Positions 52,441-61,845 of a DNA stretch of 64,000 nt are shown piece after piece. A program made the translations under genes and the position numbers. Each line of letters opens with the position of its first letter. The first letter of the stretch is position 1. Under the pieces are notes generated by a model that saw only the letters and a list, made by a program, of their open reading frames with translations, was not told where the DNA came from and made no database searches. This DNA comes from Myxococcales bacterium (GTDB taxonomy: Bacteria; Myxococcota_A; Polyangia; Polyangiales; Polyangiaceae): positions 57,023 to 121,022 of the forward strand of contig CANJCO010000005.1 of the NCBI GenBank assembly GCA_947473045.1, given 5' to 3'.

Positions 52441-53645
52441 TGCGACCCGCGCGCGACCGGGCTATGCTCGGTCGCGTGAACCAAAAGGCCCTGTTTTCGA
52501 GGTTTCTGTCGGCGGCACCCCGCCGGCTTCATCTCGCCGCGCACAGTCATCACTACTGGCCCGACGTCACGCTCGAGGCCCAGCAGACCGCGTGGCTCGA
52601 TGCGGCGCTGCTCGCAGACGAAAAGTGGGAGCGCGTGTTCGGTCAGGTGCTGCCTTCGTGCCAGCAGCACGTCGCGCGCATCTTGAATCTGCCCGATCCG
52701 GCCTCGATCGCCTTCGGGCCCAACACCCACGAATTTCTCGTTCGCATTCTGTCGTCGTTCGACCCCCGCAGGCCCCACAAAATACTGACGACTGACGGCG
52801 AGTTTCACTCGGCCGCGCGGCAGTTCGCACGCCTCGAAGAGGAAGGACTCGCTGAGATCACGCGCGTTTCGACGCGCCCGTTCGATACGTTCGAGGCCCG
52901 ATTCCGCGAAGCGGCAGCCGAGGGGGGCTTCGATCTCGCCTACGTCAGCCACGTTTTTTTCGACTCCGGCTTCGCAGTACGCGATCTCAGCGCGATCGCG
53001 GGCGCGGTGCGCGACGAAGCGACGGTCATCGTGATCGACGGCTACCACGGGTTTTGCGCGCTTCCGACCGACCTTTCGCCTATCGCGAGCCGCGTCTTCT
53101 ACGTCTCCGGTGGCTACAAATACGCGATGGCGGGCGAGGGCTGCTGCTTCGTACACGCGCCTGACTGCTGGGTGATGAGGCCGCGGGCCACGGGCTGGAT
53201 GGCGTCGTTCGGCGCCCTGGCGCAAGCGCAGGCGGGAGCCGTGCCCTACGCTTCGGGCGGCGCGCGCATGATGGGAGCGACGTTCGATCCATCGGGGCTT
53301 TATCGCTTGAACGCCGCGATGGATTTGCTCGTCCGGGAGTCGATCGACATTGGGGCGATCCACGCCCACGTCCACGCGCTCCACGCGCGCTTTGTCGATG
53401 GGCTCGGGCGCCACCCGGAGCACCCGCTGAAGCCCGAGGCGCTGGTCGTGCCCATCCGCGAAACAAGTCGGGGACACTTTCTTACCTACGAGCTTCCGAA
53501 CGCCGCCGAGGTTCAGGCGCGCTTGCTCGATGCGCAGATCGTCACCGATGTGCGCGGCAATCGCTTGCGCTTCGGTTTCGCGCTCTACCACGACAGCGAC
53601 GACGCCGACGAAGCGGCCGAGCGGGTGGCGGCCGCCCTCGCGTGA
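52440..53645 (+). CDS. PLP-dependent class V aminotransferase/kynureninase-like
   Basis: Fold-type I PLP enzyme of 401 residues. IAFGPNTHEFLVRIL is the phosphate-anchoring region, VIVIDGYHGFCALPTDL holds the Asp facing the cofactor ring, and YVSGGYKYAMAGEGCCF holds the Schiff-base Lys. The overall look is closest to kynureninases or class V aminotransferases; the reaction cannot be named. The first residues (MRPARDRAMLGRVNQ) may not be translated; an ATG at 52464 is possible. It is translationally coupled to pilB and followed by pilT, an odd place for a metabolic enzyme. Confidence 0.72.
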
Positions 53646-53706
53646 CGCAAAGTTCGCGTGCACGAGCCGGTTCGCGCGCGAGGCGATGCGCGGTATCATC
53701 GGCCGC

Positions 53707-54834
<1,128 letters not shown>

Positions 54835-54835
54835 G

Positions 54836-56074
54836 CTATCGCGCTTCGAGCGCCAGCTCTTCGATGAGCGCGCTCGCGAGATAGTTGTATTCCGCAGGTG
54901 AATTGTACAGCTGCGCGGAGATGCGCACCAGCCTGTGCGGTGAGGCCGGCCAACAGGGCACCGGCACCTCAATGCCGTGTTCGAAATAGAGGCGATCTTG
55001 AAGCGGCTCCGTCATCGACGCCGACGGGGCAGCCGGCGTGCGCCGAGCGGGCAGAACGACGGCCGCGAGCGACCCGATCATCGAATCGGGACACGGCGCA
55101 GCAACCGAGAGGGCATCGCACAAGACAGCGCGCGCATGAAGCGCGAGCGAGCGATTGCGCCGCATCACCTCGTCGAAGCCGCCGGCGACGATCTGCTGCA
55201 TGAAGGCGATGGCATCTTTGACAGCGATCGCCGCGGTCGGATCCGTCGTGCCGCACCAGTCGAACTCAAGGCGCAGTCGCGAGCGGTCGCCACGCGGAGA
55301 GTTCGCCCCGTGACTGATGGAGAGCGGTCGAATCTCCCGCGCCTTGTCGTCGCGAACGTAGAGCAGCGCGGCTCCCTTCGGCGCGCAGATCCACTTGTGA
55401 CAGTTCGCCGTGTAATAGGCCGCGCCGAGCGCGTCGAGCGCCAGCGGAACCATGCCCGGAGCGTGCGCACCGTCGACCAGGACGTCTACGCCGCGCGCGT
55501 TGGCCTCGGCCACGATGCGCTCGACCGGCATCACGAGCCCAGTCGGACTGGTCACGTGATCGACGAGGATCAGGCGCGTCCTTTCCGTGGTGGCTTCGGC
55601 GATGGCCTCCGCGACTTCGTCATCGCCCGACAGAGGGAACGGCACCTGTACGACCACGACCCGCGCGCCGCTCGCCTCGGCGACGAAATCGAGCGCGTTT
55701 TTGCAGGCGTTGTATTCGTGATCGGTCGTCAGCAGCTCGTCGCCGGCCCGCAGCACCAGCGAGCGCAAAACGGTGCTCACCCCGGTAGTTGCATTCTGCA
55801 CAAATACGAGACGCTCGGGGCTGGCCCCAACGAAGGCCGCGAGCGCGTTGCGCGCTTCATCCAAAAGCGGCTCGAGCTCGCGAACCATGAATCGAACGGG
55901 CTCGGCCTCGAGCTGACTGCGCAGCTTCGATTGGGCGCCCAGCACCGCGATGGGCGTCGCCCCGAACGAGCCGTGGTTCAGAAAGACCACGTCGGGGTCG
56001 AGCCCCCAATGTGCCGCGAGCGCAGAGCGGCTCGGCAGCGGCCTGCTCGCGTCGCGCGCGCGCGAAGGCGTCAT
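54836..56074 (-). CDS. Class V aminotransferase, isopenicillin-N-epimerase-like
   Basis: The 412-residue PLP enzyme starts near FLNHGSFGATPIAVL (family opening) and contains VFVQNATTGVSTVLRSL (phosphate site), TDHEYNAC, VDGAHAPGMVPLALDALGAAYYTANCHKWICAPKGAALL (cofactor Asp and Schiff-base Lys) and SHGANSPRGDRSRLRLEFDWCGTTDPTA. These are typical of the CefD/IPN-epimerase-like group, whose members act on varied substrates; beta-lactam synthesis is not implied. The ATG at 56074 overlaps the M20 stop (ATGA). Confidence 0.85.
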   Translation of the reverse strand: MTPSRARDASRPLPSRSALAAHWGLDPDVVFLNHGSFGATPIAVLGAQSKLRSQLEAEPVRFMVRELEPLLDEARNALAAFVGASPERLVFVQNATTGVSTVLRSLVLRAGDELLTTDHEYNACKNALDFVAEASGARVVVVQVPFPLSGDDEVAEAIAEATTERTRLILVDHVTSPTGLVMPVERIVAEANARGVDVLVDGAHAPGMVPLALDALGAAYYTANCHKWICAPKGAALLYVRDDKAREIRPLSISHGANSPRGDRSRLRLEFDWCGTTDPTAAIAVKDAIAFMQQIVAGGFDEVMRRNRSLALHARAVLCDALSVAAPCPDSMIGSLAAVVLPARRTPAAPSASMTEPLQDRLYFEHGIEVPVPCWPASPHRLVRISAQLYNSPAEYNYLASALIEELALEAR

Positions 56075-57327
56075 TGGCGCCCCGTCGCGGCCCGCCACTC
56101 CGCGAGGGTGCGGGCGCGCAGCTCGCTGTCGGCGATCAGCTCGATCGCGGTCTTGGCCATCGCGCCGGCAGCGTCGCTGAAGGTGTTCATGCCGCGGGCG
56201 CTGGCAGCGGCGTGCGCGAACGCGTGCTCATGAATCTGGGTCTCACCCTCATCGACCACTGCGAGATACGGATGGATGCTCGGCACCACGTGCGAGACGT
56301 CGCCCATGTCGGTCGAACCTGCGCCCACCCTCGCGTCGGTCTCGCGCGGCGTCCGGCCGTCTACCCGCACGTGCTGGCCGAACGCGCGAGCGAGGGTCAT
56401 GTTGTTGACCATGTTGAGGTAGCCCTGACGAACCTCGATCTCCACCGACACGTCGCTCGCCATGGCCGCTCCGCGCGCACACCGCTCGACGATGGCGCGA
56501 ACGCGAGCCAGCTCCGCGGAATCCGGCGCACGAACGTTGACCTCACACGACGCGCGCTCCGGGATGATATTGACTGCCTGACCGCCGTCGCGAACGATGC
56601 CGTGCACGCGCACGCCGTCGCGCATGTGCACGCGCTGCCCGTCGATCAGGCGCAGCGCGTCCAGGCAAGCGGTGAGCGCACTGCAGCCGGCATGAGGCGC
56701 AGCGGCTGCGTGCGCCGGGCGGCCGCTGAACTTGAACGTGTACCAAAACGATGCCAGCGCCGGGTGCGCGAGGATGTCGCGGTCGAACGGGTGGAACATC
56801 ATCGCCGCGTCAAAACCTTCGAATGCCCCAGCCTCGATCAGCTTGATCTTGCCGCCTCCGCCCTCCTCCGCGGGAGTGCCGAGCAGCACCACTTCCCCGC
56901 CCGCGTCGGCCGCAACGCTCGCTGCCGCGAGGAAAGCTCCGACGCCCGCCGCGGCGATGAGATTGTGGCCGCACGCGTGCCCGATTTCGGGCAACGCATC
57001 GTACTCGGCGAGGATGGCGACGCGCGGTCCTCCGGTGATCCCCGCCCGTGCGCGCAGGGCCGTCGGCATTCCTCCAAGGCCGGTCGCCACCTCAAAGCCG
57101 CGGCTCCGCAGCAGCTCGGCGATCCAGGCCGCCGCCTTGTGCTCCTCGAACCGCAGCTCGGGGTTTGCGTGAATGTCTCGAGCGAGCTGCTCGAGCGCAG
57201 GACGCTCCGCGATACGGACCTCATCGATTCGCTTGGACAGCGCGGACGAAAGCATGGCTTCAAGCCTAGCCGAAATGCGCTGCAGCTGGTGCGACGGAGC
57301 GAGCCTGTCGGCTACGTTGTCGGTCAT
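56071..57327 (-). CDS. M20-family amidohydrolase
   Basis: Zinc peptidase/amidohydrolase of 418 residues from the ATG at 57327 (GAGGA five bases upstream). Catalytic marks are AILAEYDALPEIGHACGHNLIAAAGVGA, LGTPAEEGGGGKIKLIEAG and the dimerisation-domain KFSGRPAHAAAAPHAGCSALTACL, with late GDVSHVVPSIHPYLAV. This matches the AbgB/IAA-amino-acid-hydrolase type that splits N-acyl or aminobenzoyl amides. An ATG at 57255 is an alternative start. The chosen start overlaps the divergent apbE ATG within four bases. Confidence 0.85.
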   Translation of the reverse strand: MTDNVADRLAPSHQLQRISARLEAMLSSALSKRIDEVRIAERPALEQLARDIHANPELRFEEHKAAAWIAELLRSRGFEVATGLGGMPTALRARAGITGGPRVAILAEYDALPEIGHACGHNLIAAAGVGAFLAAASVAADAGGEVVLLGTPAEEGGGGKIKLIEAGAFEGFDAAMMFHPFDRDILAHPALASFWYTFKFSGRPAHAAAAPHAGCSALTACLDALRLIDGQRVHMRDGVRVHGIVRDGGQAVNIIPERASCEVNVRAPDSAELARVRAIVERCARGAAMASDVSVEIEVRQGYLNMVNNMTLARAFGQHVRVDGRTPRETDARVGAGSTDMGDVSHVVPSIHPYLAVVDEGETQIHEHAFAHAAASARGMNTFSDAAGAMAKTAIELIADSELRARTLAEWRAATGRQ

Positions 57328-58462
57328 GCGTTCCTCGGCCATTATTTTTTTCATCGCCGCGTCGGGCTTCCGTTGCCGCGAGCCGGCGGTGGGAGAGGCT
57401 CCTCGCGCCGCCGAGGCTTCCAGCGCGGCCGCTGCGGCGACGGGCGATTCAGGCCTCGAGGTCATCCCGCGCAAGGTGACCGTCGAGGGCAAGGCGATGG
57501 GCACGCACTTGAATTTCGCTGCCTTTACGTCGCAGACGCACGACGAGGCGGCCGTCCGCGCGTTGTTCGAAGCGGCGATCGTTGAGTTTCAGCGCATCGA
57601 GGCGCTCATGACAACATGGCGCCCGGGCAGCGACCTCTCGAGGGTGAACGAGGCGGCGGGCAAGCAAGCGGTCGTCGTGAGCCGCGAAACGTTCGACGTG
57701 GTCGCAGAGTCGCTGCACGCATCCGAGCTGTCGCAGGGTGCGTTCGACATCACGTTCGAGAGCCTCCACGGCCTGTGGAAGTTCGACCAGGATCTCGACC
57801 CGCATCCGCCGAGTGAATCCGACATCAAGGCCAGGCTTTCGCTCGTGAACTACAGGCACGTGCACCTCGACGCGCAGGCGCTGAGCATTTTTCTCGACAC
57901 GCCTGGCGTGCGGATCAGTCTTGGCGGAATCGCGAAGGGCTATGCGGTCGATCGGGCCGTCGCGTTGCTCGACAAAGCCGGCCTCTCGGCGTTCTTCGTT
58001 CAGGCGGGCGGCGACCTGTTCACCCGCGGCCGCAAGCCCGCTCCGGCATGCAGGCCGGGGGAGCTGTCCCCGTGCGAGTGGGCAGCCGGAATTCGCGATC
58101 CCCGAGGTGCAGACGGCCGCTACTTCGCCACGCTGCTAACAAGCGATCACGCGTTCAGCACAGCCGGCGACTACGAGCGCAGCTACATCGTGGCGGGGAA
58201 GCGCTACCACCACATCATCGACCCGCGCACAGGCGCACCGGCAACCGCTTCGCGGAGCGTAACCGTGTGGGCGCCAAGCGCCCTCGTCGCCGACGAACTC
58301 GACGACGCGGTGTTCATCCTCGGCCCCGAGCGAGGCCTGCCGCTTATCGAATCGACTCCAGGCGCAGGCGCTGTTGTCGTCGACGCGAAGAACAATGTTT
58401 GGATATCAGAACGACTCAGGGGAAAAGTGCAATTGACGGGCGTTCCGTCCGAGGGCCTGTAA
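57326..58462 (+). CDS. apbE: FAD:protein FMN transferase ApbE
   Basis: The 378-residue flavin transferase attaches FMN to Thr/Ser of target proteins. An N-terminal hydrophobic segment (RSSAIIFFIAASGF) suggests export. Family marks are KAMGTHLNFAAF, MTTWRPGSDLSRVNEAAG, SLGGIAKGYAVDRAV, FFVQAGGDLFTRG, FSTAGDYERSYIVAGKRYHHIIDPRTGAPA and the metal-site region ALVADELDDAVFILG. No NqrBC, RnfG or other FMN acceptor is in the window. Ribosome-site signal is weak. Confidence 0.93.
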   Translation: MRSSAIIFFIAASGFRCREPAVGEAPRAAEASSAAAAATGDSGLEVIPRKVTVEGKAMGTHLNFAAFTSQTHDEAAVRALFEAAIVEFQRIEALMTTWRPGSDLSRVNEAAGKQAVVVSRETFDVVAESLHASELSQGAFDITFESLHGLWKFDQDLDPHPPSESDIKARLSLVNYRHVHLDAQALSIFLDTPGVRISLGGIAKGYAVDRAVALLDKAGLSAFFVQAGGDLFTRGRKPAPACRPGELSPCEWAAGIRDPRGADGRYFATLLTSDHAFSTAGDYERSYIVAGKRYHHIIDPRTGAPATASRSVTVWAPSALVADELDDAVFILGPERGLPLIESTPGAGAVVVDAKNNVWISERLRGKVQLTGVPSEGL

Positions 58463-58479
58463 AACTCAAATATCCGAAG

Positions 58480-59889
58480 CTAACGTTTTGACAGAATGCG
58501 GCGGGCGGCGATCTCGAGATCGCGGGCACATCTAACTTCGAGCACCGCGCTGCACTCCTTGGCATAGCGCGCCATCGCGCTGTCTCCCGAAGCCCAGCTC
58601 GAGCGAGCCTCGGGACAAAGCCAAATCAGAGCTCGAACCTTGTCCCGAATGCGGGTCAACACTTCGGCTGAAGCATCATGGTAGTTGGTGCGGCCATCGC
58701 CGAGGACGACAACGGTCGTGCGGCGGTCAAGCGACGCGCCGGCAATTTCTTCAAAGTTCCGCAGCGCACGGCCATAGTTTGAATTGTCAGTGATCGACAC
58801 GACGCCGCCGCCGTAGGCAGTCGCGAGCGCACGGTCGATCGACTCCCGCGAAAACAGATCGGTTGTCTCCGCGATTTCGCTAACGAAGACGAAGGAGCGC
58901 GTCCCTTCGAAGAGCGTCTGCGCCGCGTAGGCAAATTCCAGAAGGAACGTCGCGACGCCGCGCACGGAATCGCTGACGTCGCAGACAACCACAAGGCGGG
59001 GTCGATCCCGGCGGCGAACGCGGCGCACCGGCCACACCGGCACGCCACCCGTGCGCAGCGCTTTGCGAAGTGTCCGATGGGGGTCCATTCGCCCCCGCGC
59101 CGCGAGACGCTTCCGTACGCGCTCGGCGCCGCGCAGCCGCGCAGCGAAGGTTCTCACCGCGCGACGCACCGACTGAATCTCAGCCGGGTCGAGCCCGACG
59201 AACGGCTGATTGGCGAGACCGGGCCGAACAACGAGCTTGGTATCATTTAGCGCCGCCGCCTTCGCGCGAACACGCGATCTCAGGTCGCCGACCGCTTGGT
59301 CCAACTCGCGCTCGAGGGCGAGCGCCAGCGCCTCGCCCCGGTCGCCGAGGGCGTCCACAAGCAGGCTGCGCAGCGCCGCGAGCCGCTGCCTCGACTCCGT
59401 CGCCCCGACGCGATCGACGATTCGCTGGGCGAAGAACCCGGCCTGGAGCGGCGAGGCGAGCCCGGAGAGCGCGCGCTCAATGCCTGCAAGTTGCATCAAT
59501 CGATCAAGGGCCGCCCCACCTTCGAGCAACGCCCCCAGACGCTCGGCGCCGCCTGCATCGGCCGTGGCTTGCCGCTGCAGCCAGTCGCGCAGCGTCTCAA
59601 GCTCCGCCGCGGTAAAACCCTGGGCTTCCAGGCGGTCGAATATCGAACGCGAGCGCAATCGGGCGCCAAAATAGCCATCAAACGCAGCTCTGAACTTCGC
59701 GAGGTCCGTTGCATCGGTGACGAGGACGAGCTCGAGCGCAGCCCGCAACGTCGCACGGTCCGCGATCCCAACGAGCTGCGCGGCCCGGAGCGCGTCGATC
59801 GCCTGCGCGGTCGAAACCTTCACCTCGGCTCGGCGAATCGTCCAGACGAGCTCATCGAAGACCCGAACGAGCGCACGCGGATCGCGCAT
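58480..59889 (-). CDS. VWA domain protein of the CoxE type
   Basis: The 469-residue soluble protein is helical in its first half. The late third has a von Willebrand A domain with the metal site VVCDVSDSVRG (DxSxS) and VVSITDNSNYGRALRNFEEI, then VVVLGDGRTNYHDA. This matches CoxE-like proteins, which work with MoxR-type AAA ATPases in enzyme maturation. No MoxR/CoxD gene is next to it. It precedes the PDZ-thioredoxin gene's 3' end only in map order: that gene lies upstream, two bases away, on the same strand. Confidence 0.85.
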   Translation of the reverse strand: MRDPRALVRVFDELVWTIRRAEVKVSTAQAIDALRAAQLVGIADRATLRAALELVLVTDATDLAKFRAAFDGYFGARLRSRSIFDRLEAQGFTAAELETLRDWLQRQATADAGGAERLGALLEGGAALDRLMQLAGIERALSGLASPLQAGFFAQRIVDRVGATESRQRLAALRSLLVDALGDRGEALALALERELDQAVGDLRSRVRAKAAALNDTKLVVRPGLANQPFVGLDPAEIQSVRRAVRTFAARLRGAERVRKRLAARGRMDPHRTLRKALRTGGVPVWPVRRVRRRDRPRLVVVCDVSDSVRGVATFLLEFAYAAQTLFEGTRSFVFVSEIAETTDLFSRESIDRALATAYGGGVVSITDNSNYGRALRNFEEIAGASLDRRTTVVVLGDGRTNYHDASAEVLTRIRDKVRALIWLCPEARSSWASGDSAMARYAKECSAVLEVRCARDLEIAARRILSKR

Positions 59890-59891
59890 GA

Positions 59892-60698
59892 CTACTTCGA
59901 GGCGCCCTGCGGCTGTTCCGCCAACAGTGAGACAATCGCGAGTTCGATCGAGGCCTCAGCAGCCGAGTCAAACCCGACCCGCACCTCGCGTACGAGGCCA
60001 CGCTTGTCGATGAGCACAATCGTCGGCAAGCTCCGCACGCCAAACGCGCTGAAGCTGCTTCCCACGGGGTCCGACGACAAGCTGTAGTGAAGGTTCTCCT
60101 GGCGGGCAAAAAGCGCGGCTGCTTCGACCGACTCCGAGCTCACGCCGACAACAGACAGCCCTTGGGCGCCATAGCGGTCCTGCCACGCCGACAGCAGCGG
60201 AGTCGCGAGTCGGCACGGCGCGCACCACGTCGCCCAAAAATCGAGCACGACGACACGCCCGCGCAGTGCCTGCAGGTCGGTGAACGAGCCTGTCGCCGGA
60301 ACGAGCGGCGCGAATGCGGGGGCCGGTCGCCCAACCAGCTGGGCGCGCGCCGGTTCTGCCTCGGCCGGCCGAGCCGCGAGCACGACGCGCACAGCCCGTT
60401 GCGAGCCCGCGCGCTCCAGCGTCACGGGGGCGATTTCGCCCGCCGAATGCAGTCGGACAAGCCGCACAAGCTCCGATGACGTCGCGATCGGGGTGCCGTC
60501 GAAACTCACCACCCGCTCGCCCGCGGCGACCCCGGCGCGCTCCGCAGGCGATCCGCGAAGCACGCGCACCACCCGGGCCTCGACGTGCGACGTGTCGAGC
60601 TCAACGCCCAGCCAGGCCGGTCGACGCAGCGGATCGGGCTCAGCCCCGCGCGCCGCACTCACGCCCATGAGCACCGCAACGAGCGCCAGAGACCGCAT
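59892..60698 (-). CDS. Exported PDZ-thioredoxin (TlpA-like) fusion
   Basis: The ATG at 60698 gives a signal peptide (MRSLALVAVLMGVSAARG) and 268 residues. A PDZ domain follows (about 28-110; WLGVELD, VRVLRGSPAERAGVAAGERVVSFDGTPI). A TlpA/ResA-like thioredoxin domain comes next (about 120-265) with the active site FWATWCAPCRLATPLL and the cis-Pro stretch FGVRSLPTIVLIDKRG. It is a probable periplasmic reductase; the PDZ part could bind its client. It leads the VWA gene by two bases. Confidence 0.88.
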   Translation of the reverse strand: MRSLALVAVLMGVSAARGAEPDPLRRPAWLGVELDTSHVEARVVRVLRGSPAERAGVAAGERVVSFDGTPIATSSELVRLVRLHSAGEIAPVTLERAGSQRAVRVVLAARPAEAEPARAQLVGRPAPAFAPLVPATGSFTDLQALRGRVVVLDFWATWCAPCRLATPLLSAWQDRYGAQGLSVVGVSSESVEAAALFARQENLHYSLSSDPVGSSFSAFGVRSLPTIVLIDKRGLVREVRVGFDSAAEASIELAIVSLLAEQPQGASK

Positions 60699-60732
60699 TC
60701 GCGGCAGTGTAGCACCGCATCGGAGCGACAAA

Positions 60733-61020
60733 ACAACACAGCGCGCCGGGGGATACCGAGCGCGCTGCGTAAGTCATAATCTCGCTCGGAGCGGAAAGTC
60801 CCACGTTCGCGGGAAGAATCCGGGCGGCAGAGCGGTAGCTAAGCAGAGGATTTAGGCAAAACCGAAGCGAAAAGAAGAAGGAGGGCGAAGCGCAAGAAAG
60901 GGCGAAGAAAAAGCAAGCCAGATAAGGACGCCAGGGGAAAAGGAGCCCCGGCGAAGACGCCGCAGCCCGCGGCGCATTCCCTCTTGAGCATCACGCGTGC
61001 CAAGAACGCTTTTCGTCATT
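60733..61020 (+). ncRNA. Candidate structured non-coding RNA in a gene-free stretch
   Basis: The 567 bp between the PDZ-thioredoxin start and the tRNA hold no convincing gene. Within them a 7-bp stem CCGAGCG/CGCTCGG (60756-60762 with 60783-60789) is followed by a ~70-base purine-rich tract. Three compact hairpins come next: GGGG/CCCC at 60934-60949, GGCG-AAGA-CGCC at 60950-60961 and GCCGC/GCGGC at 60959-60973; the last two overlap and exclude each other. A T-rich run follows from 61010. No known RNA family is recognised; strand is a guess from the T-run. The rest, 61021-61182, shows only an AT-rich patch to about 61050. Confidence 0.3.
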
Positions 61021-61182
61021 TTAATCAATAATTTCATTTATTTAGCTCACACACCGCCGCGACCGCCCGAACCGACCACTGGCGCCCCGGTCGCGGTGCG
61101 CCAACGACCTCGCAATATTTGCGCACCCACCCGGCAGCGATTGGCCCTGGCGACGATCCGTCAGCTCCATGTGCGTCTGCCG

Positions 61183-61210
61183 TTGACAACGCTCTCGTTG
61201 CGAGTATCTT
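61183..61210 (+). promoter_or_regulatory. Sigma-70-like promoter of tRNA-Arg and tadA
   Basis: A perfect TTGACA (61183-61188), 16 bp, then TATCTT (61205-61210, four of six), ends 55 bp before the tRNA. It is among the best promoter matches seen in the window. Confidence 0.75.
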
Positions 61211-61265
61211 TTCGCACCCTGAGTCGCGACCACGTCGCTCTCAGTCTCGCCTCACAGCGGGAGAC

Positions 61266-61339
61266 GCGCCCATAGCTCAGCTGGATAGAGCACTGGTCTA
61301 CGGAACCAGTTGTCGGAAGTTCGAATCTTCCTGGGCGCG
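61266..61339 (+). tRNA. tRNA-Arg, anticodon ACG
   Basis: The 74 bases fold fully by eye: acceptor GCGCCCA/TGGGCGC, D stem GCTC/GAGC with loop AGCTGGATA, anticodon stem CTGGT/ACCAG around loop CTACGGA (anticodon ACG at 61300-61302), variable region TTGTC, T stem GGAAG/CTTCC with loop TTCGAAT, discriminator G. CCA is not encoded. A34 of this tRNA is the standard bacterial substrate for deamination to inosine. Confidence 0.97.
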
Positions 61340-61349
61340 CAAATTTCGC

Positions 61350-61841
61350 ATGCACTCGAACGCTCCAAGCTCCGAGCGCTCCTCCGACGAGCACTGGATG
61401 GCGTTGGCCCTGCTCGAAGCTCGCACGGCATCAGCCAAGGGCGAGGTTCCTGTGGGGTGCGTGCTCGTGCGATCCGGCGAGGTTATCGGCCGAGGCCATA
61501 ACCTTCGCCAGACAACCTTCGACCCAACAGCTCACGCTGAGGTCCTCGCCATTCGTGAGGCAGCGACGGCGCAGGGTGACTGGCGGCTCGACGGCGCCAC
61601 TGCCTTCGTTACCCTCGAGCCCTGCACGATGTGCGCGGGTGCGCTGGTGCTCGCGCGCGTCAACCGCGTCGTCTACGGGGCGGAAGACCTCAAGGCAGGC
61701 GGCGTCACCAGCCTCTTTTCAATCGGCCGCGATCCGCGCCTCAATCATCAATTTGAGCTCACGCGGGGCGTGCTCGCCGAGGAGTCAGCCGCCGAATTGC
61801 GGAGCTTTTTCTCGCGGCTTCGCGCGCAGGGAAAAAAATAG
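61350..61841 (+). CDS. tadA: tRNA-specific adenosine deaminase TadA
   Basis: The 163-residue zinc deaminase converts A34 to inosine in tRNA-Arg(ACG). Visible are the catalytic HAE (62-64) in TAHAEVLAIREAA and the zinc ligands PCTMC (91-95) in LEPCTMCAGALVLARVNRVVYGAEDLKAGG, with LNHQFELTRGVL and FFSRLR at the end. The ATG at 61350 is ten bases after the tRNA and has no visible ribosome site. The encoded N-terminus (DEHWMALALLEART) aligns well with known TadA starts. It is probably transcribed with the tRNA that its product modifies. Confidence 0.95.
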   Translation: MHSNAPSSERSSDEHWMALALLEARTASAKGEVPVGCVLVRSGEVIGRGHNLRQTTFDPTAHAEVLAIREAATAQGDWRLDGATAFVTLEPCTMCAGALVLARVNRVVYGAEDLKAGGVTSLFSIGRDPRLNHQFELTRGVLAEESAAELRSFFSRLRAQGKK

Positions 61842-61845
61842 TCGA

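Noticed and set aside
54836..56074. Beta-lactam biosynthesis from the isopenicillin-N-epimerase-like gene
   Set aside because: The family is broad, and no synthetase or synthase gene is present.
60781..60860. RNase P RNA suggested by GGAAAGTCC
   Set aside because: Only this short string matches; the remaining conserved core of bacterial RNase P RNA is not seen.
60852..61037. A 61-codon minus-strand frame starting MKLLIKMTKSVLG
   Set aside because: The AT-rich start is tempting, but there is no ribosome site, the body is the complement of the purine-rich tract and no family is recognisable.
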